DNA from: Agelaius tricolor | Lineage: Eukaryota > Chordata > Aves > Passeriformes > Icteridae | DNA: 64,000 bases | Reading direction: 5' to 3' | NCBI GenBank assembly: GCA_023055355.1 | Contig: JALJCS010000002.1 | Coordinates: 78,015,001 to 78,079,000 of the forward strand | In this document: one piece after another, positions 26,001 to 38,200 of the stretch | Numbering within the stretch: the stretch's first letter is position 1 | Layout of the letters: every line of letters starts with the position of its first letter | The notes under the pieces: model-generated | What the model was told of the DNA's origin: nothing | Databases searched by the model: none | The model's input: the letters and a program-made list of their open reading frames with translations, nothing else | Made by a program: the position numbers and the translations under genes

Positions 26001-29000
26001 GTATTCCAGAAGTTCATCAAGGCAGAACTGAAAAACGACTGGCGAGGATCACTCAAAATGAATTGATGAAACATGAACTCTAGTACTGGGATGTACCTTA
26101 TATTAGATGTGTTTATTAGTCTTTCAGGGCTTTCTTTTATCTTTCCAATATGTTGATGTGACTTTTTAAGTAGAATCAGTATGGTTCTGAGCACTCGCTT
26201 CAAAGACCAAACTACTACAAAATTATATTAGATATGAAATGAAAGTCCTAAAGACAAAATCTAAATAGAATTTATTTTTAGGGGGTTTGGCGAGGAGGGG
26301 GAGGTAGTAAAGAAGAGTGTAGCCATCATTTGCATCCCAAATTATTTTCTAAGGAGAATAGCAAACCTCAGTGATCACAGAGTGTGTGCAACACAGCATC
26401 TCTCCCAAGGAATGACAACATCATATTTTGCTTTCATCCTCTAGATTCCAGACCAGGTCTGCCTCCTGCCCAACCACTTTGATGAAGCACAATCCACCGT
26501 GAAGTTGGTTGATTCAGAGCTATGAACATGAAAATAACTGTTCATAGATTTCTTGGCTGGCTAATTTCCATTTGATCAGCTCACAGTTAACAGCTACCTG
26601 CACCATCAGCAGGAACACAAATTCAGACCTCTCTCTAATATCCTCAGAGGTTTATACCTTTAAGATTTTCAGATTTGTCACAGGCCGACACAAAAAAATT
26701 ACTGTGGTGAACTAAAGACAGGCAACATGTCTGTGTAAGCCTGATATTATTTAAAAAGTTAGCCTAAAAGCATTCAGAATTACAGAAATTCTGAATGAGT
26801 ATATCCTGTAAATCCCAACAAAACTTTGTTTTTCATCCCCTTAAAGTACTTCTTCTGATTCTGGGAAAACTTCTCATGATGTTCTAACAGCTTAATGCAA
26901 TGGTCCACGTAACCTAAGCCTTAAATTAAAGCAGAACAATGGAAATGTTATGTTTGCAGTATTATTTATTTGACCTGAGATTGCCTTGGCGTTTTATTGT
27001 AAGTTTGGAGGCTGCAGAGCTCTGAAAGAAGTTTTTAGCAATCAGCTAATTTACTGTTTTTGGACATATCCTGAAAGGTAGAGATACACAATTCATTTTT
27101 AATTCTTAGCTCAGGCTTGGACTCTTTTATGCTTACATTGGCAAACACAAAATTATTTATAAGCAGAATAAATAACAACTTTCCAAGAAAGTAGTGAGGC
27201 TCAAAAATGAAAGGACTACAGCAGTTAACTAGAAAAGATTGTATGTAGGACTATTATTACTTTATTTCACAGTGAGCAATACCTTCAGAAAAAAAATCAA
27301 AACAATTTTTTCAGTATTAGAAAATAGAATAGAACACATCAAGAATTGTTATACCTGTGGAGAGAGGAGCACTAAAAAACTATTCTTAAATAAAATATTA
27401 TCCACTTTATCCATGAGCAGTTCTAATGGTCACCTGGCACATATTTCCTACTTCCATCATCTCTTAATAAATTCAAGTTCTATGGTTGTAGATACTTTTC
27501 TTAAAATTCCATATCATAACTCAAGGAGATTAACCTACTTGAAAGAAAATATGAAATTGATCCTGACATAGCTTCTTTGCCATTCAGGTCTCCCTCCTAC
27601 TATTTTTTTTATTTAAAAAATCATCCCTTTATTAAATAATATTTCCTGTCAGATTCTCCATGTGTTTTTCCAGAAAAAGTCCAGTTTTGTTGAAGCAACA
27701 CATTCTCATGTAAAAAGCCTTTCCTGTGGAAAATTCCACATTAACTCTAATCCAATTGTCTTCCCTGAGATCCCAACAAGATTCATTCTTGCTATGCTTT
27801 CACCATAATTTTAAACTGGTCATGCTGCTGTCCTAGAAGTCCTGAGTTCCTTAAATGTCTGCCCCAGAGGTATTTTGCCCATCTAAAAGCCAGCTAACGC
27901 TGAAGCTTTCACCCTCACTGTGTTAAAATTCCTGTTCTTGAAGCTGATGTGAGCAGCAGCCACATGGCAGGAGTTTTAAAGCACTCAGAATTCTCAGATG
28001 CCCTTCGTGCCACCTCCTGCCCCGCAGCACAAGTACAACTGTGCAGAGCTGCACAGGGGCTCCCAGCAGCTCCCCCTGCTCTCCCCAGCCCTGGGACTGC
28101 AGAGCAGCACCAGTAGGGCTCATCAGATAAGGCACAGCTTCTTGTCATCTGTCCTTAACTGTGGTGCCTCTTCCAATCTAGCTCAGCCATCCTATGAATC
28201 AGGAATTCTTCCTCACCAATGCTTGCAAGGCAGACATTCTTATATCAGAAGCAAGGCACAGATAAAAATTCTTCTAAAAGGCACAAGGTTTTTTTCTTTA
28301 GAGCCTTTTTTTCCCTCCTGCACTGTTTCATTACAGCCTAATTCTGATTTTTTTGTGATTGCAAGTTCCAACAGGTTTGTGCTGCCCATAAACCAGAAAG
28401 TCTACAAGCCCCTTGAGATGCTGCAAAGATGGAAGATGACCAGGCTTGTCCCTTCAAATTTGTGGCCAAGTTATAAGGAATAATTCTACAAAATATTTGT
28501 TCAAATTAATATCTTTTCACTGTTTCTTATTGAAAAAAATAGCCAAAAAAGTCTATTTTGAAACTGAATTGAGACATACCACCATCTTAGTTCAATCAAA
28601 AAGGAAATTAATTCAGCACTCAATGAGTAGCATTCCAACAATTTGCTTTGTTGGCAGATACAAACCACTGAAAATATAGTACTCAATATATATGGCATGT
28701 GTGATACAACGCCATGTGAAAGCTTATGTATCTGACAGTGGCCTTAACAATAAATAAAATGGACTTGACAAGGACAGACTTAATGATGTGGCTCCTCATT
28801 TAAACGACTCTTCAGTCTCAGGACAATGGATAAGAACTCATCCATTCCTAAATGGGTCCTTCTACTAAGAACTCCTATTAACCTCTTGTGAACCCTTTTT
28901 AAACTGAAGAGTATTGAAAATGTTATGAACATCTAGACAGTAAATGGTGAAAATGTGCAAGAAATGTTGCAGAAACACAAATCCACTGAGATTTGTGTTT

Positions 29001-31023
29001 TGAAATATTTCACTTTTCACGGATTTGAAGGCAAGAACTTTTTTTCCTTCACAATAGGTGCCATTTGAGTGATTGGTTGCACAGTTGAAAATTAAATTAA
29101 GTATTTTTGAAATATGCATTGTTTAAGACCCTAATATATTTGAGCCTACTTCTGTTTATAGCTCAGTAACTGCTCCACTGTCTTGTTTTCAAAAAAACAA
29201 TTTTTTCCCTCTCCTTATTGTCAGTTTCTCTAGAAAACTAAGTATCTTGTTTAATGATTTTCTTCTCAAAATATCTTTCAAGTAATTTAAAACTTTTTCT
29301 CTTGAATAAAAAAAGTTTATGAAGAAATGCTATAAAAATGCTTATCCCAAGGGATTGCAAGACTTATGTTCCTATCCAAGTACAAATTCTCATCACGGAT
29401 ACAGTAGAGTCCTTGATTCACAAATCCTAAGGGATTATTGGAAAGCATTAAAAATATAGACACACAGTTATACTTCTAGACAGTAAAAACACCAAGAGAA
29501 AAATTATATAGAATAGAGAAGAGCCACAACTCCTGAGTTTATGGCTTCATAGTATGAAACTTAATCCACAGACAAATAAAGTGTTTTATATGTTTAATTT
29601 GTTTTTATTCCCAGGAAGACGTTTACTGAACAATTAAACAAACTCCAAAAAAGTGTGAGAGCCCACTCACCCTGGGTCCAAACCACAGCAGAAATGGAGG
29701 GATGATTTTTAAATTTAAGATGTATTCCAGGATTAAGATGCCATTGTAAGCAAGTGAGAAGATGAAGAAAGTTATTCCTCTTTTTCTCACCAGCAGAATT
29801 CATAGCATCTGGATCTATCATGACTGACAACAAATGACATTTACCTCTGTCCTAAAGTGCAGCAATGTGTAATCATCATGTTGCCTATGGAACTTTCTCT
29901 ATAGAAAATTCTCTCTTCACAATATATAAATGTCTCATTATTTTTGCCTTCAAAATTCTGTGAAAATTGCTCTCTTGTTGTGGATTTTTTTTATACTGAG
30001 CATCCAAATAGCCTCTTGGCTCTTCCAGTCTTTGCAATCTCATTTCCAATAGCTTATTTAATTGCTACTTCCATTCCCCTTTTAATCATTCATACTGTGA
30101 TCAACTCAGGCATGGAACATAACATATTCTCTTCAGCTAAGTCTCTGTTAAATTCAAGTGAGAGCACTTCATTAATTTTTTTCACACGTGCATATTTCTT
30201 GAATTTATAAAAATACCCTACCCCTTTGACTGCTTTTTATACCATTAACTCTTTTTAGCAGACACCATGTTCAATTTGTCTATTCAGAAGCTGAATAAAT
30301 ATTTGTACATCCTGTAAAATCATAATGTCCTTTATATATGTTGGATCATAAACTGAGCTCTGCACTTTCTGATCACAAGGATTTCAGGTAGTTTTCAGTT
30401 TCCAGTACGTATTTGGCACATTGGTGTTAGGAAGTGTGGGTCTGTTAAGAGATATGGTGGCTTTTGAGTAGCTGGTCAAATGAGAAGATAAGTTACATCA
30501 CATTCACAGTCTGCATTATGGGGATGTTTTTAACTCATGTCAGAGACAATCATATTTTGGGAATCTAAGGCAGGCAGCCAATTGAGAGCCACATAAGCAA
30601 AAGAGGCAGCCATCTAAGATGGCATGGCACTGTGAGTTACCCTTCCCACACCAAGCTGTCCTGAGAAAGTAACAAGGATGTATGTCAGCTCCTAATGGGA
30701 GCAAGGAGAGAGAATGTCCCAGAAATAGTCTTAACCCTTCCATATATCCGCAATGCAAGACCAGCAAACTCAATCATCTAATGGGATCCCAATCCTAACC
30801 CACAGACTTGCCATGATAACATGGAATAGACCCACCTCCTTGAAGAACTAAAATTCAATTTTAACAACTTTTCTTATAGATCACAATCCAACATTTCCAC
30901 CCATTTGTACTGCATATACCAAGTAACGATGCCTGGTATCCAGAGTATAATAATTCTTTAGGTCAATCTAACATCCAAAGTTAGCAGCTATTTTTGGATT
31001 TTTTCTGTCTACATTAGGAAAGG
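23020..31023. other. Intergenic DNA, no supported gene
   Basis: About 8 kb of mostly AT-rich DNA. A GC-richer islet at about 27,995-28,130 breaks the background and underlies a 161-codon plus-strand frame (27998-28483). That frame soon passes into AT-rich sequence and shows no domain. No transposon or exon is identified with confidence. Confidence 0.45.
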
Positions 31024-31418
31024 AAGGCCCAAGGAACTACAGGCTGGTCAGTCTGATCTCCATGTCCACCATTATGGACATTAAGTTTATGGAGCAGACT
31101 ATCCTTGAAACTATGCTGAGGCAGATGGGAAATAAGGAGGTGACTGGTGACAGCATCTCTAAGGGAAAATTGTTCCTGACAAATTTAGTGGCATTTTATG
31201 ATGGGACTGTAGATTTGATGGATAAGGGAAAAGCAATGGGTGTCATCCACCTGGTCGACACTGTCCTACAGTGTCAAATTTTCTTTTCTCTAAACTGGAA
31301 AAACTGGAATTTGCATTTGATGGATTGACCAGCTGGTGGATAAGGAACTGACTGGATGGTCACTTTCAAAGAGTTGTGCTCAACAGCTTAATGTCCAAGC
31401 AGACTGGTGATGAATGGC
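31024..31418 (+). mobile_element. CR1 LINE, reverse-transcriptase region, left part of a split copy
   Basis: The sequence matches the CR1 ORF2 reverse-transcriptase region: 'aggaactacaggctggtcag', 'tctgatctcc', 'atggagcagactatcctt', 'gaggcagatgggaaataagg', 'aaattgttcctgacaaat', 'gtggataaggaactgactgg' and 'atgtccaagc'. Internal deletions (around 31,155 and 31,255) and stops make it noncoding; the 88-codon frame at 31062-31328 is a remnant of this ORF. The element continues after the LTR insertion at 31,946. Together the two parts form one 5'-truncated CR1 of about 1 kb. Confidence 0.9.
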
Positions 31419-31945
31419 TGTGTGAGTTGACAAGCAGGAAGCCACAAAAACCACAAAACCACAGCTGAAATGTAAACAGTACATTTATTTCCTTGCCTCG
31501 TTAACCAGATGATCCTTAAGAAGCACCCAGGCAGAGACACACAAGAGGGAATGCAGCTCCCACCAGGCTTAGTCCATCCTAGCAAAAGGAGGGGCTGCTC
31601 TTCCCACCAGTTTATCAAGGGCCCATGCGCTCGTAATTTGCCAACATGCTGTGACCTCCCCTGTGCTTTGCTTTTTATGATCTCTGAGCTTTGATCTTCT
31701 TCCTCCTTCTTCCTCCCAGAATAGAGAGCTTGTCCATGAGAGTGCCTCCAAGTCTCTCAGAACATCTACATTATCTCTACACAGAAATTCCACTTCTCAA
31801 AACAGAGGAGAAACAGCAATAGGCATAAAATATAGGCTTTCCCTCACCCTTATTCTCCATGCTTTGGCATTCTCAACTGCAAGGCCATTCAAGCAAATCT
31901 AGCTTCCTCTTCACTATTCTTCCACTTTTAACCCTTTTGTCCCAA
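31419..31945 (-). mobile_element. Solo LTR of an endogenous retrovirus inserted in CR1, minus strand
   Basis: About 527 bp interrupt the CR1 copy exactly between two parts that are contiguous in CR1. The flanks read gaatggc on the left (31412-31418) and gagtggc on the right (31946-31952), a target-site duplication differing at one base; its length (6 or 7 bp) is uncertain. On the minus strand the element starts near TGGGACAAAAGGG, has a TATA-like ATAAAAAG about two-thirds along (complement near 31,672-31,680), a poly(A) signal AATAAATGTACTG near its end (complement near 31,483-31,495), and ends CTCACACA. These are the promoter and poly(A) landmarks of an LTR. No internal retroviral genes are present, so it is a recombined solo LTR. 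The family is not determined. Confidence 0.8.
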
Positions 31946-32577
31946 GAGTGGCATTCCTCAAGGATTGGTGTTGGGACCTACAACATCTATGTCAGGAACA
32001 TCATGCAGTGGGATTGAATGCACCCTCAGCAAGTTTGCCAAAAACACCAAGGTGAGAGGTAAGATCAAAACCCTGGAAGGAAGGAATGCATCCAGAGGAC
32101 TTTGACAGGACTTTGAGATGTGGGCCTGTGAGAATCCAATGAAGTTCAACAAGACCAAATGCAAGGGCTTGCACCTGGATTGGGGCAATCCCAATCACCA
32201 ATACAGGCTGGATGAAGAATGGATTGAGATCAGACCTCGGCAAAAGGACTGGGAGATGTTGATTGAAAGAAGCTTGACATGCCTTGAGCCCAGAAAGCCA
32301 GCTGTACCCTGCACCAAAAGAAATTTGACCAGCAGGATGTGAACTGGCTGCAACAAGTCCAGATGAGAGCCGTGAAGATGGTCAGAGCAATGGAACACTG
32401 GAACAAGTTGACCAGAGATGCTGTGCATGCCCCATTCCTGGAAGTGTTTAAGACCAAGTTGGAGGGGACTTAGAGCAAACTGGCCTAGTAGAAGATGTTC
32501 CTGTCCATGGCAGGGGATTGGAATTATATGACCATTACCTTTCATTCCAACCCAGGCCATTCTGTGATTCTATGATT
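31946..32577 (+). mobile_element. CR1 LINE, right part of the split copy with 3' end
   Basis: CR1 resumes with 'gtggcattcctcaaggattg' and continues through 'tgggattgaatgcaccctc', 'agcaagtttgcc', 'atgaagttcaacaagacc', 'aggactgggagatgttgatt' and 'ccattcctggaagtgttt', to the tail 'tctgtgattctatgatt' at 32577. Several internal deletions are evident compared with the usual CR1 order, including loss of the block before the 'aga(g)atgctgtgcatgcccc' region. Frames on both strands here are remnants without coding capacity. Confidence 0.9.
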
Positions 32578-35128
32578 AATAGTCCATCTTTTAACAAATG
32601 AAAGTACAGGGAAAACACAGACACCTTACCCCAACGCCCCCTCCAAGTTATTCTTTGAATTATCTTTGCAAAAATAGCAAAATATTGAAGAGCAGCTGTG
32701 GCCCTCCATTTCACAGAGAGGAAAAGACATAAAAAGATGATGCAGGAGAACTCTACAATGCAAATTATGCTAAGAGCAGGACTTGGTGACTCAGTCCAGA
32801 ACACAGAAAAGCTGTGCATCTTCCAAGATGAGACAGAAATAGAGAAGGACACTCTCATCCTTGAGTGCTACTGCAGTATCATGCCTTCTGTACTATGACA
32901 TTATAGAGTTAACATGCATCACTGAGCAAAATTGCCCATCTGTTAGAGAAGAAATATCTACATTTAAATCTTTGTGGCTTTGCTACAAGACCTCCAAGAG
33001 ACCATGTCAGACACTCATCTGCATTGTCCAACTCAAGAATTCATTTGTCCTGATGCCTTTCATAATGCTGTGAGAAGAAAGGCACAAACAAGCCTAATCT
33101 CCCTTCAGGAGGCCTACAGCTCCCCCTTCAGATAGTCGGGACGAATCTCAGAATCTCAGTCTTGAAAACCAAGCAAAGACGTGAGAATAAACATGTTACA
33201 CTTAGATGACCATACAGAAGTTTTTTTTTAATACAGTGTTTATTTTTAAATAAAATTATTTTCCACTACTTCATTTTTAAACTCATTGTACAGGTGTGTG
33301 ACAAAGAGAAAATCAATACAAATAGAACAAATAGAATATAAAACCAGGTTAAGAAACAATTAATAAAATAAAAACAGTTGGCAAGAAAGTGACAGATTAT
33401 TTGGAGCCTGATATTTACAAAAGGCTAAAGCATAGTAGGTGGCTGAGAAAATTGTATTTTCTATTAAGAAAGAACAGTTTCCTGTCAGATTCTGCAGGCA
33501 GTAAGCATCTCAAAGCCATTTTTAGCTTTGCATGCAATTAGGCTGCTGAATTTAATGGGGATGCATAAACTCCCCTGTGTAGCTCATTTTGTAGGACGTA
33601 TTTATCTCATGTTTTTGTGTTACATAGCAGTGCAGCAAAACATGCTTGCTCCGATTAAAAAAAAAAACTTAAGAAACATTTATATTGAAATGTTTACATA
33701 TTTTGTATGAAATACTTTTTTCCATACAGAAACCACAAAATGTAATTTTCAGTCTGTGTTAAAAGAAACTGTAAAGACATTACATTATCTTAACAAACAG
33801 GCTGTTTCTCCAGTGAGTCCAGGATCATATTTGCACACAAAAAATGTTTGGAATTTTTTACCTCTTTTTGTCTATCAAAATACAGACAGCTGAGAGTACA
33901 TGAAAAAAGTACATTCTTGTCCAGCTGACAGTGGTGCAATTATCTGACAACTTTCCCATCACTTGTGCTTGAGAACACCTCTAAAGAGGAGCAGAGCTGA
34001 AAGAAGAGATTGGTTATTTGTAAAAAATAGCAGGACAAATCTGTAATTTAACTACACAGGCTACACAGCTTTTTATAAAAACCTTGAGATGGGAGAGTGT
34101 AAACCTAAAGTTTTACTAATGCCTAAGATGAAGTTTGATTAATTTCCAGAAGACTGCAGTACATACCCATAAACTTTAATAAGGAAGCAAGACCTTGAGA
34201 CACAAGAGGTGCCTTCTCATGCAACATTCCATACTAGAATAAATTAATACAAGAAGAGTTTTAAGTAGTACTCAGCAGGAGAGTAGAGGCTGCAGCAGGA
34301 AGCTCTAAATCTGTAGCATTTGGTTGTAAATTCAGTAGATCTGGTCCCTAAGCATTCAGGATTACAATCATGAAAGGTATTTCTGTGTGCCTTATACTGT
34401 AATAGCCATTCAGTATTTATTGACCTAAAAGGGAGGTAAGCAGCAAAACCTCTTTGCAGAGGTCTAACACTTAGCTCTTAATCAAAGAATAGAGCCCTCT
34501 AAATTACTGACATGGAAAGGATGCACTCAGTCTTTTGCTGGGGCTGTAGTACTACCTTCAAAACTGCTCAATGTATGTATTATTAAATAGCAGGACTTTT
34601 CAACTCATGGTCTACAAACCAGTTTTTCTCAATTATCAGGAAAAAACACATCCATCCACAAGACCATTGTCATCCCTGGCATGGTCTCAACAAACTTCTT
34701 ATCCAAAAACCTAGCTGAAGAGCTCTGACTGTGATTTGCTTTGTGTGTCAGTGGTGAAAGAAGCTCCACTTACTATTAGAAATTGCTGCTGCTCTTGCTA
34801 ATAGAGCACCAGATAATGCAAAAAAGCACAACCATCAGCTTGTACAGGCTGCTTTGTCTCTGACAGAAAATAAATTAGGGTGAGGAAGTTGGTGAAGGAC
34901 ACCTGCTGTAACACCTGATGTGATTTTTCAGCAGGACACTGCATTGGAGCTCTGACAGGAGGAGCAGGTCTAGTGGTCTCAGAACAAAGTGATCCTGGAT
35001 CTCAGGATTCTCTGACACTGGCATGGTAGGAACCAACATGAAATACCTGAAGATGAATATAATGTTTATTGATTTTAAACAAGCTGAAGAGGGAAATCAG
35101 AAGATTTAAGAGACATTTTGCAAAATGG
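32578..35128. other. Intergenic DNA, no supported gene
   Basis: AT-rich sequence. A minus-strand 107-codon frame (32535-32858) overlaps the CR1 end and shows no domain. No exon or further transposon is recognised. Confidence 0.5.
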
Positions 35129-35131
35129 AAA

Positions 35132-35223
<92 letters not shown>

Positions 35224-35225
35224 AA
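35129..35225. repeat. (GAAA)n tetranucleotide microsatellite, pure purine strand
   Basis: About 24 near-perfect GAAA units, about 97 bp, purine-only on the plus strand. Translation in two frames gives Lys/Glu/Arg repeats, which are artefacts of the repeat. Confidence 0.97.
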
Positions 35226-38200
35226 ATTCAGATCACTGTGCAAGTAAAAATTAATAACTGTATGGCTGATAACATGACTCATGGGTTTTCTGGGTTGACA
35301 CTAAGTTGGGGATGAAAAGGGGGGAAGTTTTGTTAATCTAGTGAAGAAACATGTTTCTCACAATACAAAGGTGTTGAGGATGCAAAAACATGGGTAACTG
35401 GAGGCATGAGTAGATGCCATCCTCCGTGTTCTTCTTATACACACATGAGGGAAGTAGAAGAATGGGACTACCCTGGAGCTCACAGTTTCTAGTCCCTCTT
35501 ATCAGTCAGGTGCCCTTAAAAATATGAGGTCTTTGCTAAAGACCAAACAGAGATTTATAAACCAACAGGAAAGTTATAACTAAGAACTTTTCCAGGATTT
35601 AATCTGAAGGAAAAGCAACTATTGCCCTGCTGTTTTATAACTGGAAAAGCTATAATTTTAAAGAGAAATATAAATCTTCTCTCTCCCTGATAAAATTTAC
35701 TGCTCTTCATAAACTGCTTAATCATGAACTTACTAGTGCTTTTGATTAATGGCTGGGGAGAGAAAAAAAGTCATATTTTATCTGAATAAGAAATGGCAGT
35801 TTTGTAGCAGTTAGAACCATAACCAAGCTAAATCTATAACAGAAAGGAAATGGCTTCTTTCCAGCTTGTACAGCACTGATTGAGCTTTTACATACTAAAT
35901 AAATCTATTTGCCTAAACTGCAAGAACTTTCATTTTTTCCAAGAACAATCTTAAACGTGATATCAAATATATTAGCAAAGCCTACTGCAGAAGGGGAGAA
36001 AAGATGTGCTCTATTTTATTCCTCTAAATTCTTCAGGTGTTCTTTAAAAGTTTTTTGTCCTTAAATAGAAGTACTAGTGACTTAGAAAAGTAAATATTTT
36101 GCTGCATTTTACCACCAAACATGCTATATCACCTTTAGAATCTCTTTACCTAGGTTTCTGTCCAGCACACACTACTGCAGTCTAAGAACATTCACGTATA
36201 ACTCATAACATTTAAGACACAGTTTTTCAAAGACTTATGGACATGGTGAACTTTAAAGAGAAAACTAATTACATCACTTTTTTTTTCATTTACAACTTCA
36301 GTGAAGGAATTCACCTTTTTTAGATATACCCATATGCACATATCCCAGAAGAACAGAATCAAAAACTATGATAGATGATGGCAAGCAGAAAAATCACTCG
36401 GGCAATAACTGTCTTTCACAACTGTTATATTCCCACAAGAACCATTCCAGTGGTACACAGGAACACAGGAGACAGAGTGGTGTTTCAAATGGGTGCAAGC
36501 TTACTTCAGCACATTGAGTTAATGAAAGTTAAGCTACCCTCTCCTTAAATTATCTGACTGCTGTGTAGAGGTAACCTTAAAACTAATGAAAGATGCTTTT
36601 GGGGAGAGGTGGGAATATTGAGGTTAAAGAGATAATGAACTAAAATGAAGAGAAATCAGGTAAGTTTTAAAATATTGTTGTGGTTAGCAGGCCCCAATAG
36701 ATGTAGAATTTTCTTATCTGCGGGATGGAAATGTCAAATATTGATGAATTATATTTCATTAGGAGAGGATGTGCAAGTAACAACCTATCAATTTAAAATT
36801 TCCAAGTAAAGAACACCTTTTCATTCACATTGCCCCCAAAATATATTATTAAATGGGAATATGTATTCTTCATAGCATTACCTAAACAGAAGTAAACCCC
36901 TTCCTGCAAACATAAAGTGAATAGAATAGGTCAACCAAGCCAATAAAGGACTTTTTTTTGGCCATGCAATACCCTTTTCAAATCTATCTCACTGTATTAT
37001 GAGAGTGTCTCTAGCAACACTAGCCTCTACTACTTCCCTTGGAGCTGATCACATTTTACCAGAAGTATAATCAATGTTATACTTGCAAAAGAGAGGTGCA
37101 GGAAAAACTAGAAATGGAGCCTGGCTTACTTATGGAGTCATTGCTCTTCTGCCTTTTATTACTAAATCAAATGAGTTGCTAAATCAAGTTCATCATTAAC
37201 ACCAGACCCTCTTGAACTGCAGGCCAGTCAGGTCATGATTACTCTAGAGTCAAGGCTTATTAAAAGATATTTCCATTTGATTTTCACTCCTACAAGGTTT
37301 TTGTGTTTTATCCAGTAAGTAGAAATGAAATTATTTATACAAAATCTCCCATCTTTACAGGGGAAGTTACCAGTCTGCTCTATGCCTCCCAAATGATGGA
37401 AGTGCAGGGCTAACACTTGCTCTGGCTCTCCTTTCTGATCTTTGTGTTATAATAGAAACAGCAGACTTTGAAGATATTTATTTTCATCTTTACCAAAGGT
37501 CAGCCGAGTATTATGGAAGAGTGGGAATTGTGAATATGAATCCCTTTTTGTCAGAGGTCAAAACCAAAGACAAGTCCTGGATTTAAGCATAAGATAGAAT
37601 TCACAAGATAATTGCACTAAAATATTCTCACTTCTCCCTTTCAAAAAAAGATGAGAAGAGAAAGCAGAAGCCAGTACAGAACTCGGAACAGTTTAATTAT
37701 CTTAGACACTACTTTTCTGAGCCAAGCTATACTTACACAAAGAGTTAATATTTCCTAATGTGAATGTTTTCATAATGCACTATCTCATTAGAGGAAACTG
37801 GAGTGTTAAATACCATTAGCAATGAATTAAAAATTAGAATTCCTATTCCTTCCACCAGAGGTTTCCCCATCCAAACAACTTATTTGTCAAGCATGACAAC
37901 TCTAGAAGTTGACAAAAAAAGGGCTAGAATTTTAAAAAGTATGCATTAGTCTTGATCTCTTCATGACAGGGAAAGCCTCCTCAGACAGTAATTACTTTTA
38001 AGGAGAGGAAAGTACACACAGGAAAAATGCAAATATTTGATGGACTGACTGAAACTGAGCTAAGTCCCAGTTCAATGCTTAATCAATTGTACCAAACTAC
38101 TTCCATGTTTAAGGTGCTAGGGTTCTTTCTCTGCTAAGGCACTGTTTTTGCAGTACAAACTGCAGTTTGCAGTTTGTTACCATGTTGTTGACTAGATGAG

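Noticed and set aside
27998..28483. 161-codon frame as a gene.
   Set aside because: The Pro/Gln-rich start reflects a short GC-rich islet and the rest is ordinary AT-rich DNA; there is no domain, and opposite-strand frames of similar size overlap.
35069..35315. Lys/Glu/Arg-repeat open frames.
   Set aside because: They are translations of the (GAAA)n microsatellite.
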